Assembly (NCBI GenBank): GCA_933228895.1
Contig: OW121855.1
Location: 41,864,698-41,928,697, forward strand
Source of the DNA: Platycnemis pennipes
Lineage: Eukaryota > Arthropoda > Insecta > Odonata > Platycnemididae
Length of the DNA: 64,000 nt
Reading direction: 5' to 3'
Made by a program: the position numbers and the translations under genes. The notes below the pieces were generated by a model that worked only from the letters and a program-made list of their open reading frames with translations, was not told where the DNA came from and did not search any database. Below, piece after piece: positions 35,143 to 47,190 of the stretch (the first letter of the stretch is position 1; the number at the start of each line of letters is the position of its first letter).

Positions 35143-38100
35143 GTAAATATAATGAGAATAGATGCTACTATAATTATTCTAAAGCTAAAACTGTAATAGT
35201 TACTCATTGGATGTATCATGTAGGTAATTCGTTTTGGCCACGATTGGGATCCAACGTGTATGAAAATGGATGAGGTCTTGTATAGCATCGCAGAGAAAGT
35301 TAAAAATTTCGCTGTGTTGTATTTGGTCGACATAACAGAAGTTCCAGATTTCAATAAAATGTAAGTAAAATTATAGTTACATCGTGTTTCTTCCGAAAAA
35401 CGTTTCTTTTCCTTAGTGGGAATGGTGCAGAAAGCTTTTCATATAACTAAAGGAGTGCTGTGGTTTTTAGGAAACGGCTATTATTAGTAAAACCTGTCCT
35501 ATGTTAAACACCAAGCATATTCTTACGTCTTTTTTATTCTGTAGTGGATGGTGGGATAATAAACCATTACGTTTTCATCTTATACCGCACGCATTCTGTG
35601 GTAATGTGACTGCTGTTTGGTGCATTCATTATAATTAGCGTGAAATATCGGTATCATTTTTATAGGGACAGCTAACAATTTTCAAAGCCTTTTGACCCGA
35701 TTGAGCTATTTACTCGGGTCAGCTGCCACTGGCTGTCTGATCCATACCTACTATCAGTGGACAAATGAGGTTTTACTTATCAAATCACATTGTCTGATTA
35801 GTATATCATATTTTAGTCCCTTCTCTTCAATGCCACGTATATTTATCGCTTCCTGTTAGGAATAAGCAGAGAAGGAGTTGGTATTAGAAAGCTCTTGTTC
35901 TCTTTGTTGACCAGCGTTTGGTATTGAAATATCAGAATATGGTGTAGTCAGAGGTCATGCATTCATGGAATTCTGTGATATTTAAAACAAACTCTAGTAT
36001 TTAAAACTACATAGTGAGGTTTTAGACCTTACTGTGATACAGTAGTGTTTGTGGTGAGCATTGTAAGAGTGATCCCCTTGGGGATATCTGTGTTTTAAAC
36101 CGTACTGACATTGGACAGAAAACTTGAATGTTTGAAGAGGCAACAAGTTGATGGAAAAGTAGGTGCCTTTTGTGCACTAAGCTCATAACTTTCTAAACAT
36201 TACTATGCCTCAGAGTCTATAAATAATGGTGGTGGAAGAACAGTAATCAGGTCTGCCCATATTCTCTGTTGAAATCTCCTCAACATACACTCATAACCAA
36301 CCTACCATGGGAGTGGCTGAAAATGTTGCTTAACAATACTAGTACATAGATGATATTGATCTTCTTAACTTCCCAGGTTGGAATTACTGCTTGTCCATGG
36401 GAAGTGGTTACCAAATTACATGCCCCTTGCAGGAAGTAAAATGTCTTTTTCTATTAGGATTGCGAGGAATTTTGGAAAGGAAAATTATTATATAGCATCT
36501 AGGATTAACTCTTTGGATGCCACCGATTTTTTGGTGGGTACTCCAAGAAGTACCGTGTTTATTTTAAATTTATTGCTTACCTTTTATAAAAAAATCACTT
36601 CTTATTTATTGGTCTTTTTCTGCACTTATTCTGGTCTTTAAATAAATACTCCCTTCTTAATGCATAACAATAAAAGTCTGCTGTTATATTTAATGTTACA
36701 AGTCTTTTTGACAGGTCTCCTCGTAGATGACGATATATTGTTATTGAGGAATTAACAACAAACAATTATATATCATCAATGGCACTCCTTGCTACTACAA
36801 GAGTAGACGTTTATAGAGTTGTGTGGCTAAGCACCAGGGCCGGATTTAGGAGTATGCCACCTGTAGGCTAAATCCATTTGCCTCCCCCCCCTTTTTAGAG
36901 ACTCACAGTTAATAGACTCATATGTTATGCATATTATACATTCGTTGTATACAACAAATGATAGATTCAGTTATTCGAATAAAATTGTGCTGAAGAGTAA
37001 AACTAAAACCACACAAAAAATAGCTTATTACTGGTTTATTTGTTGACATTAAAAAGATAGATGTTATACAGGTTACCATAATACAAACATGAATAACTGT
37101 ACAAACACAATATAGTTGCATGTTTGGGCTTAAGTACATTATATACTTTCGTATATGTTCAAAACAACATAGTTTTCTTACGAGATTTCTAAATGGCAAA
37201 CTCGTTAATAATGTCCTCCTATGAAAGTGTTTTGTTGTATTTGCCTCAATACACAGTAAAGAAAGTGAGTTTAACCTTCGTTCAGTAGTACTAGTTTGTA
37301 GGTAATTCTTAACTCCTCTAAGGCAGGAAAAACTACGTTCTCCAGCGCAAATCGTAGCAGGTATGCACAATCTTTGTATATGTATATTTTCAATTTTTAG
37401 TAAATTGCCAAAGTGCTGCCACTTAAATTTTGCCGCTCTAGGCTGCAGCCTTTTCAGCCTATTTAGAAATCTGGCCCTGCTAAGCACTGAAGGTTGGTGG
37501 GCATAAATAGGAGCTGATTGAGAATTGTCTATCTATTAAATCTAAACAAACACCCGTATGTCCAATTATTTATCAAAACAAACAAATTTCCTATATTCAC
37601 AAGAATCCTTTTGCTGTTGCTTGGTTTATGTAATATTCTGTGCATTTTGTGTTAAGCTGTTTGGTCCATATTGCTTGTAATATCAATGATTGATGATGAG
37701 GATGGACTGTTGGCATTTACTAGTGTAGCCAAAACAGCGGATATAACGTTGATTATTTCAATGGTGTTATTCTTTATGTAATGTCTTGTAATTTAGGATA
37801 TATATTATTATTGCTAAAAATCAAGCCTACCAATGGAAAAAGGAAGAGATTTGAAAAGGCATAAGAGAAAAAATCATTTAATTTTTATACATCATTTACC
37901 ATGCAATTTTTATTTAAAATAGCCCTTGAGTGAGGATAAAAAATATTGAGAATTATTAAACACTCACGGCTAAGCTTAAAACCACCGAGTGCATCCACCG
38001 GATTGCGGGTCAACCTCCAGATAGAGAGGTTAGCTGCGAGATAAGTGAGTTTACCCGTTGAATAAACAGTTGTGGACCAAAAGCGACGGCATTCCCAGGG

Positions 38101-41100
38101 AGTATTGCTCTATCCCTGGGTAAGATAGGTCTCTACATGATACAGAATCTGTGAGATTCCGTGATTTGGGGATGGGAGGCCACCAACAATTACACTTCCC
38201 ATCACCCGGAGGAGTTGGCAGCAGCTCTTCATATGAGTGAAGGTGGAGACCACAATGGTCGGTATAGGGACACCCATTTCACTACAGGTGTGGTAACATT
38301 CACTTTAAACAATTCACTCGCTGTAGTACTGCTATGTGGAAGGCAAGGAGAAATCACCACATTATTATCCCGAGGAGTCGCTGCTGCTTCACTTTTTCTG
38401 TCAATTAAGATGTGATGGAACCCTCTCGAGTAAAATATTCCAGGTAAAATAGTCCCCCATTCGGATCTCCGGGTGGGGACTACCCGAGAGAGTACATCAG
38501 TCAAGTGTGATAAGCATTTTAGGGTAGGAACATGGAATGTGAGATCGTTACGGGCCTGCGGGAAACCTAAAGATGGAGATGAGAAGAATGGACCTCAACA
38601 TATTAGGAATCAGGAATGAAGTGGCCCGACAAAGGAGACTTCTGGAGCGGAAGCTACAGGATTCGGGATCATTAAATGGCAATGCTGGGGTAGGCATAAA
38701 GCTCAGGAAGAGTGCCAGAATGCATGTGAAGAGCTTCCTGCAGTACAATGAAAGGATAATATGGTGAAGATCAAGATCAAACCTGTAGATACCGTAGTGG
38801 TGCAGGTTCAAATGCCTATGTCGGACTACAAAGATGAATAAGTGGAAGACATTTACGAAGATATCAGGGAAGTCATAAAACATGTAAGAGAAGAATATCT
38901 AATTATTGTAGGAGATGGATTGCGGTTGTTCGTGAAGGTCAAGATGGAACTGGGATATATGGATTGGGAAACCGAAACGGAAGAGGAGAAAGACTGCTGG
39001 AGTTCTGCACACAACATAAGTTAGTGGTTACTAACATATTGTTTAAAAACCACAACCAAAGAAGATACACGAGGAAAATGCCATGAGACAGAAGATGATT
39101 TCAGATAGACTACATTTTAGTGAAATAGAGATTTAGGAACCAGGTGAAGGACTGCAAATGCTACCCTGGGGCAGACATCGACAGTGACCATAATTTAGTG
39201 ATGATGAAATGCCGTGTGATGAAAGCCATACAATGACTTTGAGAAGAACATCATTATCCCTATTGCCAAAAAGAAGAGGGCTGAGAGCTGTGAATATTTT
39301 AGGACCATAAGCCTGACGACACATGCCCTGAAGATATTGACGAGAATCATCTATAGAAGAATAGAACGAAAAGCTGAGGAGTTCCTGGATGAGGACCAAT
39401 TCGGTTTCAGAAGAAACAAGGGCACAAGAGAAGTGATTTTGGCCCTCAGGCTACTTATAGAGAAGAATCTACCAACGTTTGTTGCATTTCTTGATTTGGA
39501 GAAGTCATTTAACAACATGAATTGGAACATGATTCTGAAAGAAAGAAAGATTCTGAACAAACTGACATTCATTGCATTTGTGGATTTAGAGAAGGCTTTT
39601 TACAATGTGGATTGGAATTCAATGCTTGATATTCTGAAAGGAATTAGAGTGTCATACAATGATATAAGAATTATTACACAGTTTTTATAAAAGCCAAGTA
39701 GCTGTGATTAAATCTGAAGCCAGCTGTGAAGAAGCAAGAATAAAGAAAGGAGTGAGTCAAGGCTGGGCACTGTCTCCCGTAATTTTTAATGCTGATATCG
39801 AGAGAGCCATCAACGAAATCAAAGAGAAGTCTTCTGGAGTACACATACACGGAGAAAAAATTAGCATGCTGCAATTCGCTAATGACATAGCACTCGTAGC
39901 AGAGACAGAGAAGGATCTGAATAAGATTCTAATAATCATGGAAAGGACAATGGCCAGATATCATCTGAAGATCAATAAGAGTAAAACTAATATACTAGTG
40001 TGCAGCAAAAGAGACCCAATGCCAAAACTAGCATTAAACTAGGGAAGCAAAAACTGGAAGAGGTGAAAGGTTCTGCTACCTGGGAAGCAGAGTACCCAAT
40101 GATGAACGAAGCAAGAAAGAAATAGTAGAATAGCTCAGGCAGAGAAGGCATTGTACCAAAAGAAGAACCTACTTACATATTGAAATGCAAGTGTAGAAGT
40201 AAGGAAACAATTCATCAGGACGTACATCTGGAGTTTCTTTATTGTGGTGAGGGATGGATGATGACAGCAGCGGAGAAGAAAAAGGTGGAAGCATTCGAAA
40301 TGTGGTGCTACAGGAGAATGATGAAGATAAAATGGATCAACCGAGTGACAAACGAAGTCTTAAGAAGAGTGGGAGAAAAGAGAAGCCTGCAGAAAACTCT
40401 AAGAAGAAGACGGGATAACTTAATCGGTCATATCTTAAGACACAATGGCCTGATGAAGACAGTCGTTGAAGAACAAATGGATGAGAAGAATGGCAAAGGA
40501 AAGCCTGGTGTGAGGTGTATGGAACTGGTGATGAAGTGTGTGAAAGAGAAGAAATACGTATATTTGAAGAGAAAAAACCAATCTGAGGATTGATGATTCT
40601 TGATGATGATTAAAATACTGCCCAATGTTTAAAATTGTCTTCATAGCAGTAGTCAAAATGATTGAAATTGTACTGAAATGCTTTTGTTTCATTGTCGAAT
40701 TTAGTATTTACAGTTAACTTAAGTCATACGGAACAAATTCAGGCAATAAAGGAGATGCTGGATGCTTACCTTTATTTCTTAAGGTTCTGGTTTTTCTTGA
40801 CTCCAGCTCAGGCTGACACTTAGAGGTTGTGAACCATAGTTTGATCCTTATCGCAGTTTAATTTTTTCTTTCAGTCATTGCATCTAAAATTTTGTCAACT
40901 TCTATTTTCAACCTGAACATCTGAATATTCACTTTTTTTATACGTTTGTTTAATTAGATTTACTTATGTATGTACCACTCAAAATTTAGAGATGGTTAGG
41001 TCGGATCCAAAGATCTGCAGATCTTTCATTTTATCGATGCGACCTGTGAATGGAATGCAGGTACAGTAGATACTGACCGGGAGAGGTTTTGTAACCAGGG

Positions 41101-44100
41101 TGAGGAAATGAGATGAAAATTATTTATGTGGCACTAGAAAAAAATAAAGAAATACATGTCTTGACTATTTTTCCGTAGTGTCAGATGCATGAGAAAAAAA
41201 TAAAGAATGTTACACAGGTACCCTACATTCGCCATACTCTCGTGAACCGATGATAGCATAGTTGTTGAAAATGAGAGCTAGTGTGCTGCGGGTCATGAGT
41301 TCAATGCTTAACACGGTTTAAATTTCTTCTTTCGGTGGTTGTATTGAAAATTTTATCACCTTCAATTTCTTACCTGGAGCAAGGAGTTTCAAAAAGTATC
41401 GTTTCGTTCCAGAGAATGAAGTTTCTTTCAAGGTCTAAAAAAACTTCCATAGTGCATTTCATATTGTAATGGAACTGAATGAAATATGGCCCTTCTATTT
41501 TCCTTTCAACACCGGATTGAAACGATACATATTTGTTTAGTTTCAAATGTCAATCAAAGCATTTCATGCATAAATATTTTTTGTAGTTCACCACTCAAGT
41601 TTTACAACACTTCCAAATGAAACTACACCTTGAAAATTTCTGTAACCATAGCAAGCAACATACAAAAATTAAGGCAAAATCTCGCACCTTTGGTCTCCTT
41701 GATCCATTGAAGATGATTGGCTTTCAATATCTAGTCAATGATGGTTGAGGATTTATTCAAATTTTTTTACCGAAATTAAAATGCAAGTAGGTAGGTACCT
41801 GAATTACACTGAAATATTTAAATGTAAAGGACAAGATATTGGAGAAACTAAGACAAAACAAACTAGATTGCTATCATACATTTGATTTAGCACTTTTCTC
41901 ATCACTCAGCAATCGAAGAGGTACCAGGAAGCTCATAAACACAAATTCATCTGACATTGATTCTCGTTGCTACACTTGCACTGAGAATGCCAAAACTTTT
42001 TGATTTTGTTCACTCAGTGATTCAACCGGAAGGTTGGTCTTTGATAGGTGAGAGAAGAGCTCACCCCATACTAAGCCAATGGAGTGTGAAATTCCCACAC
42101 ACATTCAGGGTAGGGGGGCCATTTCCTTTCCCTGGGCCACCTGCGATTTCCTACAAAGTTATAAGTTATGACACACAGAAAATTGAATCAAGGATTTTAG
42201 ATAGGGGTGTCCAGAAAGGCTCTAGCCTGGAATTTGAATCCGGGACCCTCCGGTCAGTAGCTAAGTGTTTACCCACTAGGCCACCATGACCCCCCTTGAT
42301 TTTGTTCATTACTTAAAATTCTATATTTTATTATTGTTGACATGCGATACACTCTGTGTAGTCTTTTTACTGTAATTGCATTCCAACTCCTCTGGATAGA
42401 GGGTGATACAATATGGTATCTCTAGGATCTTATATTTTGAAAATAATTCAAATGTTAATGAAAATGTACTTATAATATTTCTTTTAGCTGCACTATAAAG
42501 AATAGTTGTACAGGTTTAAAAAATGTATTCCATCTGTAAATCTTGATCCAGGAAAATATTATCTGCACAGATGATGGGCAGTTGATTTTTTCCACAGTAA
42601 ATTTCTTGTTTTTGTGAAAATACTATTGTTGTTGTTTTTCTGTGTCTATTAAAAAATTTAGAATCCAGTATCTGAAAAAATTATTAGATAACGATAACAA
42701 AAAAACAAACAAGACAAAGATCCGAAACAGGGGCAAGGATCTGGTTCTGAAAAAAACAACCTGGATCCATCCATCAGTATTTAAAATGATTTATTTTTGG
42801 CTATTACCTCAACTTTAACTATTATGACAGACCTGCTATGACTGTCTTCACTGCTTCTCTCACCACAGTCATGGCAAAATCTTGAAAACAAAAAAATATC
42901 TTACGCGTAATAATTTAACACCCACGATATTTTGAACGTTTCTATAGCACTTTTAACCTTTTACAGTCCAATGTTCCCATTTGGGAACAGATTTTTAAAA
43001 ATTCATGAAAATTATATTTCACATCTGTAATTGCTTTTATGCCTTTTCTTGTGTAGAAAATATATTCAAGTAATTTTCAAATGAAACGCATTCCTTCTGT
43101 ATGCATAGGTCATTAATTGTATATTTTTGAAAAAGGGCTAATTTCAAACCTTTGTAGTGAACACGTGATTTGTTCAATATTTTTTTCTACATGAACTATT
43201 ATGGGGTAAATGCTCATTTTTACAATACTCTAACGTCTCTTGCATTGTAATATTGCTTATTTGGTGATTTGATTGCATTATTTTTTTAGTTATAACAGAA
43301 TTTATTTCTGTGTTCCCATTTGGAAACATTGGACTGTAGGCACATCTTATCCTGCGATTCTTGATGGACTCCGATTGTGCTTCTCCGACCTCCGGTGGTT
43401 TCATATTTTTTCTTTTCACCTCATTCGAGGACATTAGGAAACTTTGTTGTTATTGTTGACTATTCATATCTAAACTCGGAAATTGTGAAATGCTTGAAAC
43501 TCGCTACCATATTTTATAATGCTTTACTAAGAATTAGATACGGGTGAGCTGTCACAGGTTTTTTTTTCGCTAAACGTTTGGCTGAGGTTAGTCTTTCAAT
43601 GCACTCTGTTTCTTCAGGTTGTTTCGTCTCAAGTGTTTTACCTAGTTTAGTCATTCAAAGAATCCAGATTGTGTTTACATTCTTTGAGTTTCAAATTTTA
43701 TTTTTTCAGTGTTTCAAAAATTATGCTCAAAGTAGAGTCATACGATAGAAGAAGTATTCGGGTACTTGGACATAATAGGTGATGATGAACTGAACTGTCA
43801 AAATATGAATTGTGTCAGCTTCCTCTTGATGAAGACCCCCATTTGACAGATACATCGGAAGTTGATGAAAATGCCTTGGAGAAATAACCCCTGCTGATAC
43901 ATGTTGGAAAATTAGCCTCACTTTACCGCATTGAGATGATGATTGGATTAGAGAAAACAATCGCTTGCTCGGTCGGTCTGTAAAAGGTTAATCAGATTTT
44001 AAACAAATATTGATATTAAGGATGTTTTACACAGTCATTGATACAGCACAGGCTGCTGCAAGATAATTTGCATAAGAAATGTTGTGCCGTGTAAAGCAAT

Positions 44101-45551
44101 GACTTGCGAGGAGAGACTGCGTGAATGACTGCGAGCAAATTAGAACATGTTCTAATCTGATACATGGATTTGCGAAAGTTTGAAATTCATTTCTCTTCCT
44201 TGATAGTGCATATGTAGCGGCAACGAACTGCCAGGGGAATTCTAGCAATTAAATAGGTTGTTGACGATTGAGTTAACTGGATTTTGTTTGCACTCAACTC
44301 CTTAAGTAGTGAATGAAGTGCAGTAATGATGAGCTGGGTGATTAATCACGTGGAAGCTTAAATTTTGTTCATAAAGGAAGAACTAGTTACCTTGGCCCAC
44401 AGCCAAGGTAACTAGTTCTTTGTGCTAATTTTGAGCTAAGTATATGGGACTAGGGTCTCCACTATTATGTTTAGAATGTGGCTTAAAACATTTAAAGTGG
44501 TGGGTGGTAATTTATCGCATTGTTCATGTCCAATTAATTGCTACTTAACAGATCTTGACAAAATGTGATATATTGACAGTATTACCGCTACTGAATGATA
44601 TATTGTCACTGACATAATGCACTGACGATTGCACCATGTAAAGATGTCAAGCAAGCCTCCTTGAAATTTCCTACGTCATGGACTTTTGCATATGACTGCT
44701 CAAACGGAAGCAACACCAACTTGCGCAGTTTCAATGACCGAGTAAAACTGCCTTTAGAACATTTTTCCATTCCACAGGAATGATGCTATCTTATTTTGTC
44801 ATTGTGAATTAACCAGAAATGTTAGCGTTTTCAAATGATAGATAAATGTGAAGCCTGAAGGTGTCATCACATATGGAATGTATATATTTAAAATGATGCT
44901 GTTGGTTGATTGGATATTTAACCAGCAACATTTTGTGTTGAACAAGCTGCATTGTAGGAACTTGTCCTTTGGAGATGAATTCCCTTAGATAAGTATAGGG
45001 CAGTGGTTACCAAATCAATGCATGCTTCAGTTACCCCATTCTGCTTTGGGCCAATTGATACATGTTGAAACTCACAGTCATATGTGTTCTGAATGCATTG
45101 AATATCTAGGGTTATAAATAAGTTTGTCATTGTTATGAGTGCCTCATTTTATGTTTTATTACCATACATATTTTAACTTACGATGCCAATGCAATTGTTA
45201 GGACATTAAAACTTCCAGCTAAAAAAATCAATACTCTCATGCTACATATTTAATGGACAAGAATTTGGCCAGTATTCCCATTGCTTTACAGCATCTCAAC
45301 CCCTATTATGTATTCTAATGCATTATTTTTTTAACAGGTATGAATTGTATGATCCATGTACTGTGATGTTCTTCTTCCGCAACAAGCACATCATGATTGA
45401 TTTGGGAACAGGAAATAACAACAAGATCAACTGGCCCCTGGAGGATAAGCAGGAAATGATTGATATTGTAGAGACGGTTTACCGTGGAGCAAGAAAAGGA
45501 CGTGGTTTAGTTGTATCCCCCAAGGATTACTCAACAAAATACCGCTACTAA
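35065..45551 (+). CDS. TXNL4A: Thioredoxin-like 4A / Dim1, U5 snRNP 15-kDa protein (three exons)
   Basis: The spliced CDS is 35065-35142, 35224-35360 and 45338-45551: 429 nt, 142 residues plus TAA, the exact length of the family. The protein is a thioredoxin-fold component of the U5 and U4/U6.U5 snRNPs, needed for pre-mRNA splicing in the nucleus. Visible landmarks are MSYMLPHLHNGWQVDQ at the start, DWDPTCMKMDEVLY where thioredoxins carry CxxC (here a single Cys, typical of Dim1), VDITEVPDFNKMYELYDPCT across the last junction, and the near-invariant C-terminus VSPKDYSTKYRY. All four splice sites are GT/AG. Intron 1 is 81 bp and intron 2 is 9,977 bp and carries several transposons. No damage is seen in the coding sequence, so the gene is probably functional. 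The symbol follows vertebrate naming; the fly and yeast names are Dim1 and DIB1. Confidence 0.97.
35224..35360 (+). CDS. TXNL4A: TXNL4A coding exon 2
   Basis: Acceptor TAG at 35221-35223, donor GTAAGT at 35361. Encodes VIRFGHDWDPTCMKMDEV through PDFNK and splits the next Met codon after AT. Confidence 0.96.
35361..36826 (+). other. TXNL4A intron 2, 5' part without recognised features
   Basis: Unique-looking AT-rich intron sequence up to the hAT insertion. The 87-codon frame at 36378-36641 is unrecognised. Confidence 0.5.
36827..37487 (-). mobile_element. hAT deletion derivative, 645 bp, perfect 8-bp target duplication
   Basis: The element 36835-37479 starts CAGGGCCGGATTTAGGAG and ends with the complement of CAGGGCCAGATTTCTAAAT. 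CTAAGCAC flanks it exactly on both sides (36827-36834, 37480-37487). The minus-strand frame 36918-37487 keeps the hAT dimerisation end: CIPATICAGERSFSCLRGVK and TERRLNSLSLLCIEAN. Everything upstream in the transposase is deleted. It is a non-autonomous copy that still carries a piece of its parent. Confidence 0.9.
39337..40042 (+). pseudogene. RTE reverse transcriptase palm with duplicated motif A
   Basis: Two frames (39337-39690, 39704-40042) hold the RT palm. FVAFLDLEKSFNNMNWNMIL and, 30 codons on, FIAFVDLEKAFYNVDWNSML are tandem, diverged copies of motif A (90-bp offset, 39481 and 39571). Only the second is followed by the normal sequence DILKGIRVSYNDIR. Motif C reads AND instead of ADD, which by itself would be expected to abolish catalysis. 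Confidence 0.85.
40180..40593 (+). pseudogene. RTE ORF2 C-terminal part
   Basis: An open frame of 137 codons carries the conserved EAFEMWCYRRMMKIKW, NEVLRRVGEKRSL and GHILRHNG blocks at the end of RTE-like ORF2 proteins. It is separated from the palm by frameshifts between 40042 and 40180. Confidence 0.85.
40815..42779. mobile_element. hAT-like composite element, copy 2
   Basis: Co-linear with the 7686-12025 element. It begins in the part between the two heads (ATCCTTATCGCAGTTTAATT at about 40850), shows the second head at 40987 (TAGAGATGGTTAGGTCGG), and ends GGATCCATCCATCAGTA at 42779. It lacks the giant inverted repeat, and holds about 1 kb of other sequence (about 41360-42450) with a SINE. 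The left end is truncated and no target duplication is visible. Confidence 0.7.
42225..42297 (-). repeat. tRNA-related SINE head
   Basis: On the minus strand an A-box-like TGGCCTAGTGG and a B-box-like GGATTCAAATTCC lie about 30 bp apart, as in tRNA-derived SINEs. The body probably continues to lower coordinates. It does not fold as an intact tRNA by eye. Confidence 0.55.
42953..43991 (+). mobile_element. piggyBac-type non-autonomous element, 1.03 kb
   Basis: TTAA (42953-42956), then CCTTTTACAG; CTGTAAAAGG, then TTAA (43988-43991). The left subterminal sequence CAGTCCAATGTTCCCATTTG returns inverted at about 43308-43338, as if a smaller element had been captured. Near 43722-43890 a plus-strand reading with one frameshift gives an acidic stretch (GYLDIIGDDELNCQ, then DEDPHLTDTSEVDENALE) typical of piggyBac transposase N-termini. 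No catalytic domain is present. Confidence 0.85.
43992..45337 (+). other. TXNL4A intron 2, 3' part
   Basis: Apart from the hairpin at 44378-44420 no feature was recognised. The acceptor is a T-rich tract ending TTAACAG at 45337. Confidence 0.5.
44378..44420. repeat. Perfect 19-bp hairpin with 5-nt loop
   Basis: AAGAACTAGTTACCTTGGC (44378-44396), loop CCACA, then the exact complement (44402-44420). It lies in TXNL4A intron 2. It is shorter than usual for a microRNA precursor. Confidence 0.85.
45338..45551 (+). CDS. TXNL4A: TXNL4A coding exon 3
   Basis: Completes the split Met codon (AT|G) and encodes YELYDPCTVMFFFRNKHIMI to KYRY, then TAA at 45549-45551. The frame is intact. Confidence 0.97.
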
Positions 45552-45970
45552 AGTGATTTATCTTTTAAATCAATTGTGATACTTGACTGTAATTTATATT
45601 GATGAAATCCACACAGACAGTTTATGAAAGGGTAATTTATTTTTTTTCCCTTTACCATTTTATACAACCAGAACTTCCATCAACCACCTTATCAGTAGGC
45701 TAAACAGTGTAGTTCTCTACGTTAAGGAGAAACTATATTCAGACTTAATGGAGGTATGGTGTTCAGTGTGATATCTCACTTTTGTGTGATATCTCACTTT
45801 TGTGTGATGTATCTCAATGCTGATGGACGGATGGAATTGTAATGAACAGTGACCTAATGTGGAGCTAAATTAACAAGAGAACAACTCTTGGTGGGACATA
45901 ATGCAAGCAAGTGTGGTCATGAAGTACATGAATATTTTCATTGTAAATAAAGCCCATGTTTACCATTACA
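45552..45970 (+). other. TXNL4A: TXNL4A 3' UTR with polyadenylation signal
   Basis: AATAAA at 45946-45951 gives a likely cleavage site near 45965-45975. Tandem 18-bp repeats (45766-45813) lie inside. The extent is inferred. Confidence 0.55.
45766..45813. repeat. 18-bp tandem repeat, 2.6 copies
   Basis: GTGTGATATCTCACTTTT at 45766 and 45784, then a partial third copy at 45802 with an added G (GTGTGATGTATCTC). Confidence 0.85.
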
Positions 45971-45975
45971 AAATT

Positions 45976-47190
45976 CTGGTGTACAATTAATTACCAATAT
46001 GAAGGAAAAAGATAACCTTAGTGTTACCATATAACAATACAAATATTTACTCATTTAGAATATAATATCTATCAGCTGTATTGTAAGTGTATTTATTCAA
46101 TACTAAATTTAAGAACTGACAATATTTTATCAAAATACAAGTCCAATGGAAGAATAGAATTAATTAGTCACTGACTACTGTGACCATAAAGACAAGGAAT
46201 CTTAAAAGAGAACAAATATCTTAATTTTAAACTGGCATGGAATATTCTATTTGTTTGATTTTTCGCCTCAATTCAATAACTCTAAAGCTAGGTCTCATTC
46301 AACTAAAATAACAAGGCCTTTAAAGCAAAATATTTGGTAAAATTTCTCACTATATGAAGGATGATGCTTACTATACATAACCTGCTTGGGCTTAAGGCCA
46401 AATACAATTATCATTATGAGGACAATATTAAAAAACTTGGTAAGTCCAATCTCACAAGTTACCCAATACGAGGCACAATATGATGTATACAGCTTGATGG
46501 ATGCCAAGAGGAACCTTATCCAGATAAAAATATCATTGCCTGTGAAATGAAACCACAACACCTGAATGTTTCTTCCTTTCAGGTAATCTGCAAGAAAAAT
46601 TAACAAAATCATATTAACAAAGAACTTAAAATAAGAATGCATCACGTACGCATGCCAATGTTTTAAAATTTACACAAATTACAGCAGAATCTTGATTTTA
46701 CCTGACACCTGAATAATCAGTGTTTTGTAAGATAAAATTATGTAAAATCAAGATAAAGTGGAAGCTCTGTATAAATAGTGCTCCCAATGGCTGAGAAATC
46801 ACTCGCTATAGCAAGTGCTTGTTATACCCGAAGGTGATGGATTAAGCCTCTCAATTCCCACAGTTGTTCTTACTTCCCATTTTTCTTTCATTACCATGCT
46901 AATTGAAAAAGGTAGAAGAGCCGTTTTCGTGCACAATTGCATTTTTATTGATGATTTTGCTAATTAAATCTTCCAAAACAATAATTTAGCTATGCTGAGG
47001 TCTTTGAGAGTTAACCAGTAAGTTTAAGAGTAAGTTAAGAGGTTGAAAATATTTCATGCGTAATTACCTATTCCTAGCCATTCCTAAAATTCACTTTCAG
47101 TTATCTCTCGAAAATTAGTTGCAGCGAGTATTTATTTACCCAAGCAAATTCCTCTGTCGGTTGCACTGCACATTGTGTGTCGTACTAGTG
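45976..47190. other. Intergenic; long minus-strand open frame and a possible pogo-like end
   Basis: A 116-codon minus-strand frame (46295-46645) is AT-rich and hydrophobic. A T-rich tract ending CTTGCAG (about 46591) would make an acceptor for it, but no homology was recognised. The stretch 46683-46760 has inverted TTGATTTTAC / GTAAAATCAAG motifs like ends of pogo/Tigger-type elements. Neither reading is secure. Confidence 0.2.

Larger units (their letters stand above)
37970..40611 (+). mobile_element. RTE-like non-LTR retrotransposon, copy 2 (internally deleted)
   Basis: Its first 1.2 kb parallels copy 1 (leader, NVRSL, LNILGI, GSLNGNAGVGIKLRKSARM). Between VMMKCR (about 39212) and the RT a stretch matching roughly 15843-16630 of copy 1 is missing. 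The RT palm and thumb that copy 1 lacks are present: LDEDQFGFRRNKGTREVI, motif A twice, KKGVSQGWALSPVIFNADIE (motif B), LQFANDIALVAETEKDLNKI (motif C with AND where ADD is expected), and a C-terminal VEAFEMWCYRRMMKIKWINR and GHILRHNGLMKT. The 3' end is TTGATGATGATTAAAA. It is inactive. Confidence 0.9.

Noticed and set aside
46295..46645. 116-codon minus-strand hydrophobic open frame with a plausible acceptor
   Set aside because: AT-rich composition explains the hydrophobic residues, no homology was recognised, and no partner exons were seen. It is mentioned only as part of the intergenic stretch.
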